A program made the translations under genes and the position numbers. 64,000 nt of DNA from Cladochytrium replicatum (lineage: Eukaryota > Chytridiomycota > Chytridiomycetes > Cladochytriales > Cladochytriaceae). The notes beneath the pieces are model-generated. The model saw only the letters and a program-made list of their open reading frames with translations. It made no database searches and was not told the origin of the DNA. The DNA lies in the NCBI GenBank assembly GCA_025526935.1, contig JAHLKD010000109.1, forward strand, positions 62,001-126,000, written 5' to 3'. Shown here in pieces: positions 12,516 through 24,011 of this stretch (positions are counted from its first letter, which is position 1; each line of letters starts with the position of its first letter).

Positions 12516-14096
12516 TCAGATCTTTCCAGGAGTGTAGATTCTCATCTTTTCAGGAACAGGCATTCCCGGCGAACCCGGAATCGCAATAACATCCTTCACA
12601 CCATCAACGCCCATTAAGCTCCCCAACATGACTTCTCCCAACCATGCCATCCCGTCCAGCGATCCTGCAGGTGGCCTCAAACTGACCGGAAGCTTTTCCT
12701 TGGGGCTTTTCCGGATATAAGCTGCATTGGAGTAGATCGAGATGCGGTGGATGGGGTGGATCACGAGTTTGCGGGTGTCTGAGAACTCGTGAAGGACTTC
12801 CTGTAGCGACATCCCCGAAGACGAGAAGTAGCGATCTCTAAGTGCAAGACCAAGGAAAGCACCGTCCTCTACGAATCAGGAGATTAGGTTTTGCTGAAAT
12901 GGTTCAAATCAGCCGATCGGCTGGACACACATACCAATGGAAGACTGGGCACCGTATCCTGACGAAGGGGGAACGGCATGCGCAGCGTCCCCAATAATCA
13001 CGATTCGCTCATATGCCGTTTTTTCCAGGAGTGGAAGGTGCTTAATCACCCAGTGGTCCTTCTTTTCTCCAGCCGAGAAATCCACCATTTCCACCAGAGT
13101 CGGTAGGAGGTCAATTGCCGGGCACGGATGGGGACCAAGGTCGGCACGATGGGCCTTGGCGCGCGCCAGGAGCCCTTTCCGTTTCTCTTCAGGGCCCGCT
13201 TGATCTTGCGTTTTCCCATTGAACAGCGTCTTTTGTGCTTCGTCTACCCAATCAAACTGATGTTCACATACTCAATCACAAAACGATATAGCTTTAGCTT
13301 ACGGTCGATGGAGTCAAAGAAACACAGCCTGTTGTTTCCAAGCGGGAACAGTCCAAACATTTCCGGAATCGCCCATGAAAACACTGACGCATTGCCGTTT
13401 ACGAAGTCCAATATCGACTGTTCTTGCGCCGTCCTCGATTCCTTTGACTTTGCAGCAATGTCGCTAAAGTCCATTGTCATATAGAATCCTTCGTTTCCGG
13501 GCACGATTGGCTTGATGCTAGGGTCGATCATAGCACGAACGGTGGAGTGAATCCCATCAGCTCCGATAAGCAGGTCTGCGGGAGCGCTAGTTCCATCTGC
13601 GAAAGTGACACGGCGTGCAGCCATATCGTATGACGCAAACCGTTTCAGAAAGTGCATTTTGACGTTCAACACAGGTAGTTCTGCGGCAAGAGCTTCCAAG
13701 AGCGCAACTCGTTCAAAGTGCTACCATAAAATCGCAACATTTAATTCGAGCAATCGAAAACAAATAGCTCATCATTTCTAAACTTACAACCCATCCCTCC
13801 TTCCCTTTCTCGTCCCCGAAATCCATCTTGCGCGACTCCCCACGGACCTGATCAATGAACCACACGGGCGAGTTCACATGCCCGATCAATTCCAAAATCT
13901 TTCTCCGTATGCCGAGAACGTCGAGCGCGTTCAGACCCATGTACATCAACGTATACTGCACTCCGACATGCTCTTTGAGGGAGCCCCGTGCTTCGTAGAC
14001 GTTCACTGTGACCTCGGACGCGGGACAGTGTTTTGCAATGGAGATGGCGGCGGCGAAGGCGGCGGGACCACCGCCGATGATTGCAACGTTGAGCAT
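12516..14096 (-). CDS. FAD-dependent monooxygenase (aromatic hydroxylase type)
   Basis: Four exons (14096-13788, 13720-13303, 13243-12935, 12868-12516) sum exactly to 462 residues plus stop. Group A flavoprotein monooxygenase signatures are in order: the Rossmann dinucleotide motif IIGGGPAAFAAA at the N-terminus, the central GD motif LLIGADGIHSTVR, and the FAD-ribityl motif VIIGDAAHAVPPSSGYGAQ. These enzymes use FAD and NAD(P)H to hydroxylate small aromatic or similar substrates. No signal peptide or membrane segment is seen, so it is probably cytosolic. Introns are 59-67 bp with normal GT-AG ends. The substrate is unknown, and the neighbours give no pathway hint. Confidence 0.88.
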
Positions 14097-14646
14097 TTTT
14101 GGATGTAAGGGATGGAATAGGGAACCAACTAGTTATACGGGCAAATAAAAATTTTGTATCTGGTGTCTGAGGGTTGATGATTAATGGCGACAAAACGAGA
14201 CGTGACCTCGGATTAGAGAAAAGAAGGACGATGTTTGAAGAAACAAGCTCACGTATTATTTTTTTATGGTAAATGTTATTCATGTCTGAACTTTGACATT
14301 CCAACCTGAATAAGTAAATTGCAATTGAATACCTAGAAGTAATCTCCAATAAAGTGTATTGGTAATTGTCACTGCTGGGCGATGCAGATCGTGACGGAAC
14401 CGTTCCAATCATGCATGGAAGTTTCTCGGCACCAAAAGCATCCTTTCAGCCATTGGCCGAAGGAATGATTTCAACTAAATGTGACATATTGAGACAGCAT
14501 TGTCTCTAGGAGTGATTTGCGGTAAAATTGGCGCATTACTGTGGGAGATCTCATTTCGGTGAGTTTATGATTTGTTAGTCCTGGTGGTTATTTTCGATCC
14601 GAGGGTCTCTTTTTGTGTCACAAAACTACCCTCGGATTCCACGGAT
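14097..14646. other. Intergenic region between divergent genes
   Basis: Shared upstream region of the FAD monooxygenase (-) and the 7TM receptor (+). AT-rich; no repeat, RNA or convincing open frame seen. Confidence 0.5.
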
Positions 14647-16012
14647 ATGTCCACTTTAGACATGACGTCCATTCTAAACGCATTAAACGAAGGTCCCTTT
14701 ATCCCACAGGGGAGCTTGCTGCTACCTTCGCGATTATTAGTTCGGCAGTATCAATAGCAACGATGATTTACCGCCAGGTTGTATTCAAACTGAAGGCGAT
14801 CGCCAAGGAACTCCTGATTACGTCCATGCTTCTCAGCGGGCTAATCAACTCGGTCAACACGTCAGCTTCAGGTATCATCTTCCTAACCACTGGAAGTCTT
14901 CCTCCGCAAGGAAGCGCCGGATGTACAGGGACAGGATTTATTCGCCAGTGGTCTCTCCAAGCGATGGATTTCACGATGCTCGTCACAACGCTCCTAACGT
15001 GTTCGGTGTTAATGGCAAGTTTTTGGAAATACTTTGGCGATAAAGGTATTTAGCTGTTCGAATAGCCACGAACAAACGGAATTGGAATTATGGAGGCTTT
15101 CTCGAAGCTGATCTGGCACACACTCGCCTCCATATGGGGTATTTCTCTGGCCACCGCAATTGCTGCACAACTGCTGGTTGGTTACGGATCTGCTGGGCCA
15201 TGGTGCACGACAGCTTCTGGACCTTACCTTTGGCACTATGTAAGTCGCGCATAACTCGATGGATATACCTAAATACATTTTTCTCCTGTAGATGTGCGTT
15301 TCGGTAGGACTCCTCGAAGGTGGTCGAAAATACTCCAAGAACTCATCCACTCGGTTTTAGGACTCAGCCATGGCCCCCGTATTGCAGCTTTCTGTATAAT
15401 GGTTGTACGGCCTAGAAGAGTGGTTGATTTTCCCGAAGTTTAACTGATTTCCACAGTTGGCTACTTGATTCTCTTCGCCATTCAGCTCCGTTGCCGGCAA
15501 CAGCAGCAGCATCTTTCGACAAACGCGCCGACTAACAAGCAAAGCAGCAGAACAGTGAAAACCAAGGAGGCACCAAATACTCAAAACACATTTATTGACC
15601 GGCAGTCTGTCACTCCACCCAAGGTGGAACCAGATCCTTTTCCGATCCATGATCATCTTGTCACTGTAAGGAAATCGTGCGTTGCTTCAGGGATGACCCC
15701 GTAATTTAGTCCAAAATCTCCTCCAGCTACCCAGCTTCCTTTTTAGTGTTATATGCGCCAAGTACTATTTACCGGATCATGGAAGCCGCGAACGTGAACA
15801 GTGAGTTTCTTTCCAGCTTGCAAACAGTCTGCCTTCTGCAACCCTCGGAAAACTGTGCGGTTTGGCTTGTGACGCAACTGGTGAAGAAGTCTCTATCAAG
15901 TAGTCGGGGGAGTGTGCGAGCAACATCAAGCGTCAGCGCTTGTAGCAGAACCGCGAGTAACATATCCCGTGGGCAGATGAAGCCAGCCTCCAAGGAAGGA
16001 CCAGATGTTTGA
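14647..16012 (+). CDS. Probable seven-transmembrane (GPCR-like) receptor
   Basis: Multi-exon membrane protein. After a short N-terminus (ATG 14,647) come hydrophobic spans around FAIISSAVSIATMIY, LLITSMLLSGLI and MLVTTLLTCSVLM. Exon 2 (from about 15,110) holds a fourth span (SIWGISLATAIAAQLL) followed by a GPWC extracellular-loop motif. A fifth/sixth block (RIAAFCIM...GYLILFAIQ) is followed by a polar loop and a seventh span (ASFLVLYAPSTIY). The Ser-rich tail ends with TGA at 16,010. The layout fits fungal or cAMP-receptor-like GPCRs, but I cannot name a subfamily. Two joins fail to keep frame with canonical splice sites: a G4 run near 14,713 and the junctions near 15,400 and 15,670. The model is therefore approximate, and either sequence indels or decay are possible. 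Confidence 0.55.
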
Positions 16013-16192
16013 ATGAATTGTCAATGTTTTACGGCTTTACTATGAAAAGCATGGCCTAATAATATCCAGTCAAACCATTTATCTGTTCCGACATTGTTTT
16101 CATATTTTGTGCTTCATTTGGTTATTTCTCAGTAATGAGTGCTAGTCCTTCATAAACCTTGATGAGCTTCGGATCGAACTATTCAGGACTCT

Positions 16193-18124
16193 TTACCTCC
16201 TACTATCGGCCAGGTCCCGATTTTTCTGAATTGCAGTCGCGCTGAAAGATGAAATTTTCATCAGTCATAGCCTTTGGAAGGCATATGCAGTACTTACAAC
16301 GTCTTGACCATATCTGCAAAGCTCTCCTGCAGAATCCGAAGCTCGCTGAACATGCTTGGGCGAGTAAGCTTGATGTTTTCCTCGAGTTCTTGGAACTCAA
16401 ATTTCGTCGCCTTTCCCCAAAAGTCAATTCGAAAAGTTCATTCCATAGTCGTTGAATTACCTTGGACATATTGTAAACCATACGGCGAACGGGCAGGACA
16501 ATAAGCACAGTCACTGCAAATGCACCGAGCAATCCCAACCCGCTTGAAACACAGGAGATGACGATCCCACGCCTTATGCTGCTTTCAACTTCGGAAAAAA
16601 AGTCGTCTCTTGGGATTGCGATGGTAAACCAAAAGTTTGAATTTCCGTCCCTCAGATTCAGTTTTTTCGTCGCAACTTTCCAGATAGAGCCATCTCTCGT
16701 CGTCACGGTTTGAGTTATTTGAGATGACTGGTGGGTCACGGTCTGGCTGATTTCGGCAATGTATGTGTCTGAAGCAGTTGCTGCAGGAACTAGACATAAA
16801 GAAAAATTTAGTCTTTGAATTGATTGTGAAAGCATAAATTCCTTGCCAAACAGCGTTCCGTTGACCGTCGTACTAATGTTCATGTTTGCAACTACGAGTG
16901 ACCCTTCCGCATTCGTCAGAAAGAGTCTGGTGTTTCTTGTTGGAGTTAATTGAACCAACAACTTTGTTGCATCCGAAACTGGAGTGACAGATCCACAGGC
17001 ATACGTAATCATCTGTTTGGCGACGCCAAAAACATCGGTGATGTTCATCGGTTCCGCACATGCAGCGAACGTGAAGTGTGGGACTTGGACGATTTCGGAC
17101 AACCAAATCGGTTCGCATATTCCGCTTCCCATCAGACGATATCCTGACCCGTTTTTCAGAATGAGAGACGTTGGGACTGGATTTCGAGTGGGAATTCCGA
17201 CTACCCTTCCGGTCGCTTTTTCGTCAATGTTTCATTTAAATGGTCCGTATGGAAAAGTGGATTTGGGTGGTAAGGTTTACCATTGTCAACCGGAGCAAAG
17301 TAACTTGAGTTTCCGGTGCTGTAGTCTGCAAAGTAGACCAAAGAGGATTCCTAAGAAAGCGCAACAATCTGAGAGACTTGAACATGAATCAGTGACTTTT
17401 TCTCGGCGCACCAGCAGGTATGATGTTCCATTTGGGTAATCATGGTCTGAATACCAAGACGACGGTACTTCACCAGTGACGTTGTTGGCTTGCCCACAAA
17501 CTGGACATAGATAAGAGAATTAAAGAATCGTCGACGATTTAATTTTCTGGATTGGCTTTTACTGAGATTCACCATTCCCGGTGTTGATTGAATGAGCTGC
17601 GTAGCAAGGTAGTTGAACTCGGTATTGTAGCCGTAGCCCCGAGTTTGCGTGGACATAAAAGTTCGAGCAACGATTGACCGAAGAAAAACCAATGTACTTG
17701 CGGAGATCCCATTCAGAGAGTTTGATAGCCCACCAGTTGCACTGTTTACAGTATCCTGCATGTAAATTCGCCTTCAATTCGAGCTCGAGAAGAAGATAAC
17801 TTTTCTAACGCACGGATATGATTTTCTCCGCCATAGAGTCTATGGACATCAGGGATGTGGTGAAAACGATGGTTGCGGTCTATGGCACTATCAGTAGTTT
17901 AAAGGAATTCTGGTGATGTGACTTAACATTACCGGAACAATCGCAAAAACCAGTACAACAATCAGAAACAATCCGATGAATAGCATAAGCGATAAGGCCC
18001 AACGGCGAGGCCTAGAACCATTTTGTTCACGCCGAGCATTTTCAATGGGACTGGCTAAAGAGTGAGACGTAGCTGAAGTATTGGGTACCATGTGCTTTGT
18101 GTGTAAGGAAGGGCATAGCCGCAT
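16193..18124 (-). CDS. Two-span membrane sensor with Cache-like extracellular domain
   Basis: A spliced minus-strand gene. The cytosolic N-terminus is followed by a transmembrane helix (LSLMLFIGLFLIVVLVFAIV). A large extracellular region with several N-glycosylation sites follows, spread over several exons between about 17,880 and 16,600. A second membrane helix (GLGLLGAFAVTVLIVLPV) leads into a HAMP-like segment (VRRMVYNMSK) and a short cytosolic coil with FSELRILQESFADMVKTF. The last exon gives a brief tail ending at TAA 16,193-16,195. The layout resembles double-Cache receptors that bind small extracellular ligands; no cyclase, kinase or other output domain is visible. Paralogues occur at 26.3 kb (relic) and 63.6 kb (partial). 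Exon borders in the extracellular part were assigned by splice signals and continuity and are approximate. Confidence 0.6.
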
Positions 18125-18172
18125 GGCTCTTGATTGATCGGTGCAATTGACTTAGTTCAGTTAAACTATTTA

Positions 18173-18247
18173 TGGACAGGGTAGTAAACATTCAATTTTC
18201 ATACAAACTAGTTGTGGACAGGGTAGTAAACATTCAATTTTCATACA
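18173..18247. repeat. Short tandem duplication, two 33-bp copies
   Basis: The segment starting tggacagggtagtaaac is repeated with a 42-bp period in the upstream region of the sensor gene. Confidence 0.7.
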
Positions 18248-18511
18248 GTTTCAACTCCTCTTTCAGCCCGATTTGAGGCGAAATTTGTTTATGCAAAGGA
18301 CGAAGCGCCGAGAGCACCAACTGCCATGACATCCATCCAAAACACATTCTGAAGATTGGGATTCAAACCGCTAGACCCTCTTCTCCGAGAGCAATGTATG
18401 ACATCATGCTGCCCAATCCCACAGCGTAACCCATACCACTCAGCTCTTTCTTGAATGCAGCCGCACTAAAAACAGAGCCTATGGCCTGGCCACAAACAGC
18501 GGAGCTCTGCT

Positions 18512-19034
18512 AAGGTTCTGATGGCATACATCGGGCATCTTTCATCCATAACGCTCCCTGAGGTGAATTGGAAACCTTGGAAGACAGGTTTAGCCAAGGA
18601 TTTCATGCTTTCAAATGACGACATCGATCGGTTCATCAGGACTGGGTTGGCGAAGGACGTAGCCAGTGGTGGATGGGACTCTGACGATATAAACCAGATA
18701 CAGAAGCTGATTTGGGCTGTTCCACCTATCAACTTGTGATTGTTCAGTGGAGTTTTGTTTCTTTTTACGATAGTGTTTCTAAATAACAACTGTCCACACA
18801 GACACAAAGTGTTCATGTAAATATCCGTGGTCTAACTCAAAGTTCAATCAATCCTCTCCTGGGCAGCAAAAACCTGGCGGGTCAGGGTCGGGTACGGGTT
18901 TCAACCACTTCTGGTCCGGGTATTCCATTTGTACCCGTCAGTGACCCAGCAGGTCCCCGGACAAACATGACCCAACACAAAGGGTTTGATGCAGGTCGCC
19001 ACTGAAACCCGGACCCGACCCAAACCTTAGCACG
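18512..19034 (+). mobile_element. Detached end of a hAT-type transposon
   Basis: This segment repeats, in opposite orientation, the terminal part of the hAT element at 46.8-48.3 kb. It carries the same coding tail (TGLAKDFMLSNDDIDR...WDSDD) followed by the same GC-rich subterminal block (gggtcgggtacgggtttc...) and ends with ...cccaaacctta. No transposase or second end is present, so it is a non-autonomous fragment. Confidence 0.8.
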
Positions 19035-19352
19035 ACTAGGTTGCGATCTGCATGGTTTTGGTTGCCGTTGAGTTTGGATAGAGTTGAAGCACCCCAGACT
19101 CCGGTCGAGGGGATGAGATTTATTGAGCCAGTGTTGGTGAGCGATTGCTGTACAGTCCACCTGCAAGAGATTCGGATCACGCTATTGAAGTTTTGTTGTG
19201 GACAGCCAACGAGAAATTCTCGCAAACAAAACGTTGTAGCCAAGAGCGTAGAGCTGTTGATTGGATTACCGTACTAATCATGCCGTATTTTCTGGTTTGT
19301 GGAAACATTTCACATTTTTAACACACCAAGCCGCGTTGTCAACATCGTTAAC

Positions 19353-21007
19353 ATGGACCCTGAAGAGGTTGATGCGAGGGACGGGATGGACTGGGCCGTG
19401 GAAGGCACCCCCGCTGCGTCGATGGACACTCACATCCCAGAGTCGAATGCTGGATACAAGCTCATGCTCAAAATGGGCTGGGTGAAGGGGTCTGGGCTGG
19501 GCCGACTTGCTCAAGGTACGGTTGGACCAGCACATTCACACTGTTAACGCTGACGCACTTGGCCTATAGGAAGAGTTGATCCTATTCGCATCGATCTGAA
19601 GATTGATACTCTCGGTCTGGGACGCAGCGAGATGTACGACCAGTGGCACGCCGAGTCTACTGCCAAAGCGAAGTCACTCACAAGCGAACTGATCGCACAA
19701 GAATCCGAGGAGCGGCGGCTGCTTCGTGAGGTATGGTGCAAAATGCAAAATACGAAAGAAGTGAATTGGGAGCTGTTTGCCTGCATTTTGGAGATCAACA
19801 AGTTTCTCAAAAGTGTGTTGGAACACCTTCCCCGTATCACAATTTTTTCAATGTACAGTTGCTTTACATTTTTTTCTCTCTTCTTCAAAAAAATACATAT
19901 TGTGCCTTCCTCGCGAATCCTACCGGCCACTGGCAGTCCCAAGTCTCAAAGAAGGAATCCGTGAAGGAAGAACTCAAGGCTACTCTCGCCGCGTTCTACT
20001 GTGCCCTCTGCGACAAGCAATACAAAAAAGTCGCTGAATACGAGTCTCACCTCTCGTCTTACGACCACCACCACAAGAAACGTTTCATGGAGATGCAGCA
20101 GGCACACAGGGCAGGTCCGAGCAAGAGGAAGAGGGATAAAGAGAAAGAGAGGGAGGAGAAGGAGTTGGAGAGGCTGAGAGCTGCGGCCATGGAACAGGAG
20201 ATGAGGAGGAAAGGGACGATGGTCGAGAAAGAGGCGATTGGAGTAGAGAAGCCGATGGAAGGAGATGCGGATGCTTGTAAACCGCAGACCGAAGACAGCT
20301 CCACGGGTGGTGGTTGGGAGTCAATAGGGAGAGACGATACAAAATCTCAGTCGTCGGGTGGTTGGATGACGGTTGGGACGCCAGATGAGAACAGCCATGG
20401 GAGTTCAGTTATTGAAGCAGTAGAGAATACTGCTCAGGGCAGCTCATCTGGGGCGTGGAAGAAGATCGAAACACCAGATTCTCAAATCCTAAGGGGGTTA
20501 GCGGGGGGGTGGCAGCCTGTTGTTCCTGAATCCAGTGCAAAATGGAAACCAGTCGGTTCAGAACCATCCATGTCAACATCGACAGCTCTCTCCGCAACCC
20601 CTTCATCCATGTCAACATCGACAGCTCTCTCCGAAACCCCTTCGTCCATGTCAACATCGACAGCTCTCTCTGCAACCCCTTCATCTGGATGGAAACCTCT
20701 CGACGCGTCGGAGCCACCACCGGCACCCGCTTCCCGCTTCCAGAAATCCTCTGTTACGTTCGAGCTCTCAAAGAGTTCATCAGCGACGGTCGTCGATTCT
20801 CATGGTCACGCGATACGCTCAAGTTTCTCAGAGGTTGTGGAGCCCGCAGAGAATGCAGAACAGACAGAAAATGCAACAAGTTCCAGTGGTTCGGTCGGAG
20901 GATCAGAAATGAAACGGCTGGGCACTGGAGCAGCGAAGGTTTCGATGTCATTTTCCAGTGGCAGAGGCGGATCCAGTCGTGGCAAGTTTTTCGGATCCAA
21001 AAAGTAG
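19353..21007 (+). CDS. G-patch and U1-type zinc-finger protein (GPATCH8-like)
   Basis: Three exons (19353-19515, 19570-19730, 19937-21007) sum exactly to 464 residues. The N-terminal G-patch (AGYKLMLKMGWVKGSGLG), with a GR-DPI continuation across intron 1, is the RNA-helicase-activating type found in splicing factors. It is followed by a C2H2/U1-like zinc finger (FYCALCDKQYKKVAEYESH). The same order is found in human GPATCH8/ZNF804-type proteins. A strongly charged Lys/Arg/Glu coil and a long Ser/Thr-rich, low-complexity tail follow, including a 39-bp tandem repeat and a Gly/Ser/Arg C-terminus. Probably nuclear, with a role in pre-mRNA processing (inference from family). Intron 2 is 206 bp, long for this genome. 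Confidence 0.85.
20567..20683 (+). repeat. 39-bp coding tandem repeat, three copies
   Basis: Three near-identical 13-codon units (SMSTSTALSATPS) lie in the Ser-rich tail of the G-patch protein and differ by a few substitutions. Confidence 0.85.
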
Positions 21008-21100
21008 AACCCATAATTTTATTTTCCCACACGGACTATTTCATTAGTTCCCGGTTAGGCAATAAGTGTCTCACCCAGAATTGGAAGAATTCGAATTGGA

Positions 21101-23801
21101 ATGTCCCTCACATCAAACGCAATCCGATTGCTGCACCAGAAGACGGCGGAAGACAAGCTGGTGGTGCAGGTGCTGGACGTGAGGAAAGTCACCACAAACG
21201 CTGCTCAGTCATCGGGAGTTGACAGATTCAGGTACTGCTACTGATCCATACTGTTGTTCCACAACTTTGCACTGAAAACTGCGAACTGTGCTGCTCCAAT
21301 CTATTCTGTAGAGCCGTGGTTTCAGATGGCACCGAATACTGCCAAGGTTAGATTGCACAATCCATGGACGTGAAAAAGTATCTCACTCTCGCCGTGACGC
21401 AGTAATGCTCGCTACACAGTGGAACCCGGCCATCTTGGACGGCACAGTGCAGAAGAACTCGATTTGTCTCATCAAGAGCCATATCATCAATACCGTCCAA
21501 TCGAAAATGTAAATCTCAAGTTAAGCTACGACAGAATTGGATATTGACATGTTTTTTGTTTGGGAGCCAGGCTGGTGATTCTTGTAAACTTTGAGATCGT
21601 CGAGTCGAATTACCTAAAAAAGATTGGCACTCCAGTCCAGTTTCATGACAACACCACCGCTTCTGCAACAACCGGTTCCTCGAGCCCTGCAGCGCAGCCA
21701 GCCCAAGCTCCACAACAGTCGGCATCCCGCCCTGGATCATTTGGTGAGCAGCATGCGAGCGGAGCCGGAGCGAATGTAGCTGGAGGTCAAAGTAATTTCG
21801 GTGGGATGGCTGCACCGTCGAGTGGAGGACGCGGAAGTGGAGGAAGTTGGCAGCAGCAGAACGTGCGGGTATTTGGAGGAGGTGGATTTCAATCGAATTC
21901 TGGCGGTGGTGGGGGATCAAATATGCCGCCGAAACCAACGGATAACGCACCCAGATCAACTCCGATTACAAGTCTAACTCCGTACTCAAACAAGTAAGCA
22001 TGCCACATCTTTGTGTATATCAATCGTTTTTTGACTTAATTTTTTTGAGGTGGACGATCTGCGCGCGTGTCGTTACAAAGAGTGACATTCGGTACTTTAC
22101 CAATGCAAAGGGAGAAGGCAAGTTTTTCAACTTAGTCCTGGCAGACCAGTCGGTAAGTTTGTGGAGAAATCACGAGACATGGATGACGGATGCTCATTCT
22201 TACTATTAGGGAGAGATTAGGGCTTCCGCATTTGGTGATGCAGTCGTCCAGCACTACGACACGCTTCAACCCAACCATGTGTATTATATCGCACCACCTG
22301 CGAAAGTGAAGACGGCAAACAAAAAGTATGCGGGAAACGTGGCGAACGATTACGAGTTGGCGCTCGAGGCCAACACTTCCATCACCTTGGTAAGCGTGTA
22401 TCGTCGATATTTACTGGGAAAGATTGATTTTGATGAATCCCATCATTTGGTTTTTCAGTGCACAGACCAATCGGTGGTTCCATCGGTAAAGTATGACTTC
22501 AAGAAGTTGTCGTCACTTTTTGAAATCGAGAAAGATGCGCAAATCGGTAAAATTGATTGCACCTCCACTTGTGTTCGGAGCTAACTGTTCCTACGGCGTA
22601 CTTACGTAGATGTTATCGGAGTGGTAAAGGACGTTGGGGACATTAACGAAATCGTTACAAGGGCACAGAAACCGGTATGTGTGGGTTCTTTTTGGCATAT
22701 CCTAGCTGACAATAGCTATTCAGATTAAGAAGCGAGATCTCACGATCGTCGATGACTCCGAATTCCAGGTCCGTCTCACGCTCTGGGGAAACCAAGCCGA
22801 GTCATTTGATGGCACCGACCATCCTATCGTATGCGTCAAAGGAGCGAAGGTCGGAGATTACGGTGGGAGGAGTTTGAGCCTGCTGTCGTCTGCGACAATG
22901 CAGACCAACCCAGACATTTCAGAGTGCCACGTTCTACGTGGGTGGTGGGAGAACTCTGGCGGGAAACGCAGTGATTTCAAGGGCTACGCTGGTGGAGGTG
23001 GAGCGACAGGAGGCGCGCAGGGGGGGGTGGGAACGAAGGACATGAAGCCGATCCAGGAGGCCAAAGATGGAAATCTTGGTTTTGGTGATAAGGTGAGAAG
23101 GATCGCGGGTTATGTTGGGTATTGCGTTTCGCTGATGTTTTCGAGCAGGCAGATTACTTTACGACACGTGCATCGGTCGCGTATGTGAAGACCGATTCTG
23201 TGGCGTACCCGGCTTGCCATACCGAAGGGTGCAACAAGAAGGTGTCTGAGGACACGATGGGCGGCGGATGGAGGTGTGAGAAGTGCCAGAAAGACTTCCC
23301 GGTTCCTAATTATAGGTAGGCGGTCGGTGTTTGAGTGGGTAGGTACGAGATTGCTGATACAGTTTATGTTTGAAGGTACATTATATCAGCCTCGATCGCG
23401 GATCACACCGGGCAGATGTGGGTGCAGGTCTTTAATGATCAGGCAGAAGTCATTCTCGGATGCAGCGCGAACGACTTGATGCAAATACGGGTATATTGCG
23501 TGCTCTATGATCATTTGCACTTTTTTAAAGAAATACCTTTCTTGGTATTAAGGAGTCGAACAAAGCACGAGCAGATGTAATCATGAGCGAACTTTTGTTC
23601 CAAGAGTTTACATTCCGAGTTCGCGCCAAGATGGAAACATACCAGGTAACAGTGAACAGAAAAGGTATTTAAGGAGTTCGGCCCAAGTTTCTTGTGCTTC
23701 AGGACGAAAGCAAGATCCGGTACTCTGTAATGGGATGTACACCTCTGCAGTTCCCCGAAGCGAACGAGCAGTTGCTAGATATGATCATGCAGTATGAGTG
23801 A
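21101..23801 (+). CDS. RFA1: Replication protein A large subunit (RPA70)
   Basis: Single-strand DNA-binding subunit of the RPA heterotrimer, acting in replication, repair and recombination. The start (ATG 21,101) opens an N-terminal OB fold (LVVQVLDVRK, DRFRAVVSDG after splicing). A Gly/Ser/Gln-rich linker follows (21,640-21,940). DNA-binding domain A spans the intron near 22,000 (KWTICARVVTKSDIR, GEGKFFN). Domain B includes KKRDLTIVDDSEFQVRLTLW. Domain C carries a zinc ribbon (CHTEGCNKK...WRCEKC) near 23,210-23,290. The last exons give IRYSVMGCTPLQF and end at TGA 23,799-23,801. About ten short introns interrupt the gene. Domain order is complete and all recognisable joins keep frame. Confidence 0.93.
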
Positions 23802-24011
23802 CTGTGACGATACAAAGGGAATGTGATTTTGAGAATGTTGTACGCTCCGTGCGATATTTAATGTGGACGTGAAAGACACCACAAACAAGTAGAATATTCG
23901 AAATTAGTTGCTGGCTGCCGTGTCCTGTGCCGCTATCGTGCACCACAGTCTTGGCAGACTCGGTATAAAAAGGCTGCACTTTGCGAAACTGACACAACCA
24001 CAATCACCGCT

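Noticed and set aside
18340-18410. tRNA-like stretch on the minus strand (ggtttgaatccc with a preceding hairpin-like segment)
   Set aside because: No acceptor stem or anticodon arm can be folded around the T-loop-like sequence.
19731-19936. In-frame reading through GPATCH8 intron 2 as extra protein sequence
   Set aside because: The frame runs out of phase with exon 3, while splicing at GTATGG/GGCAG restores the zinc-finger frame exactly.
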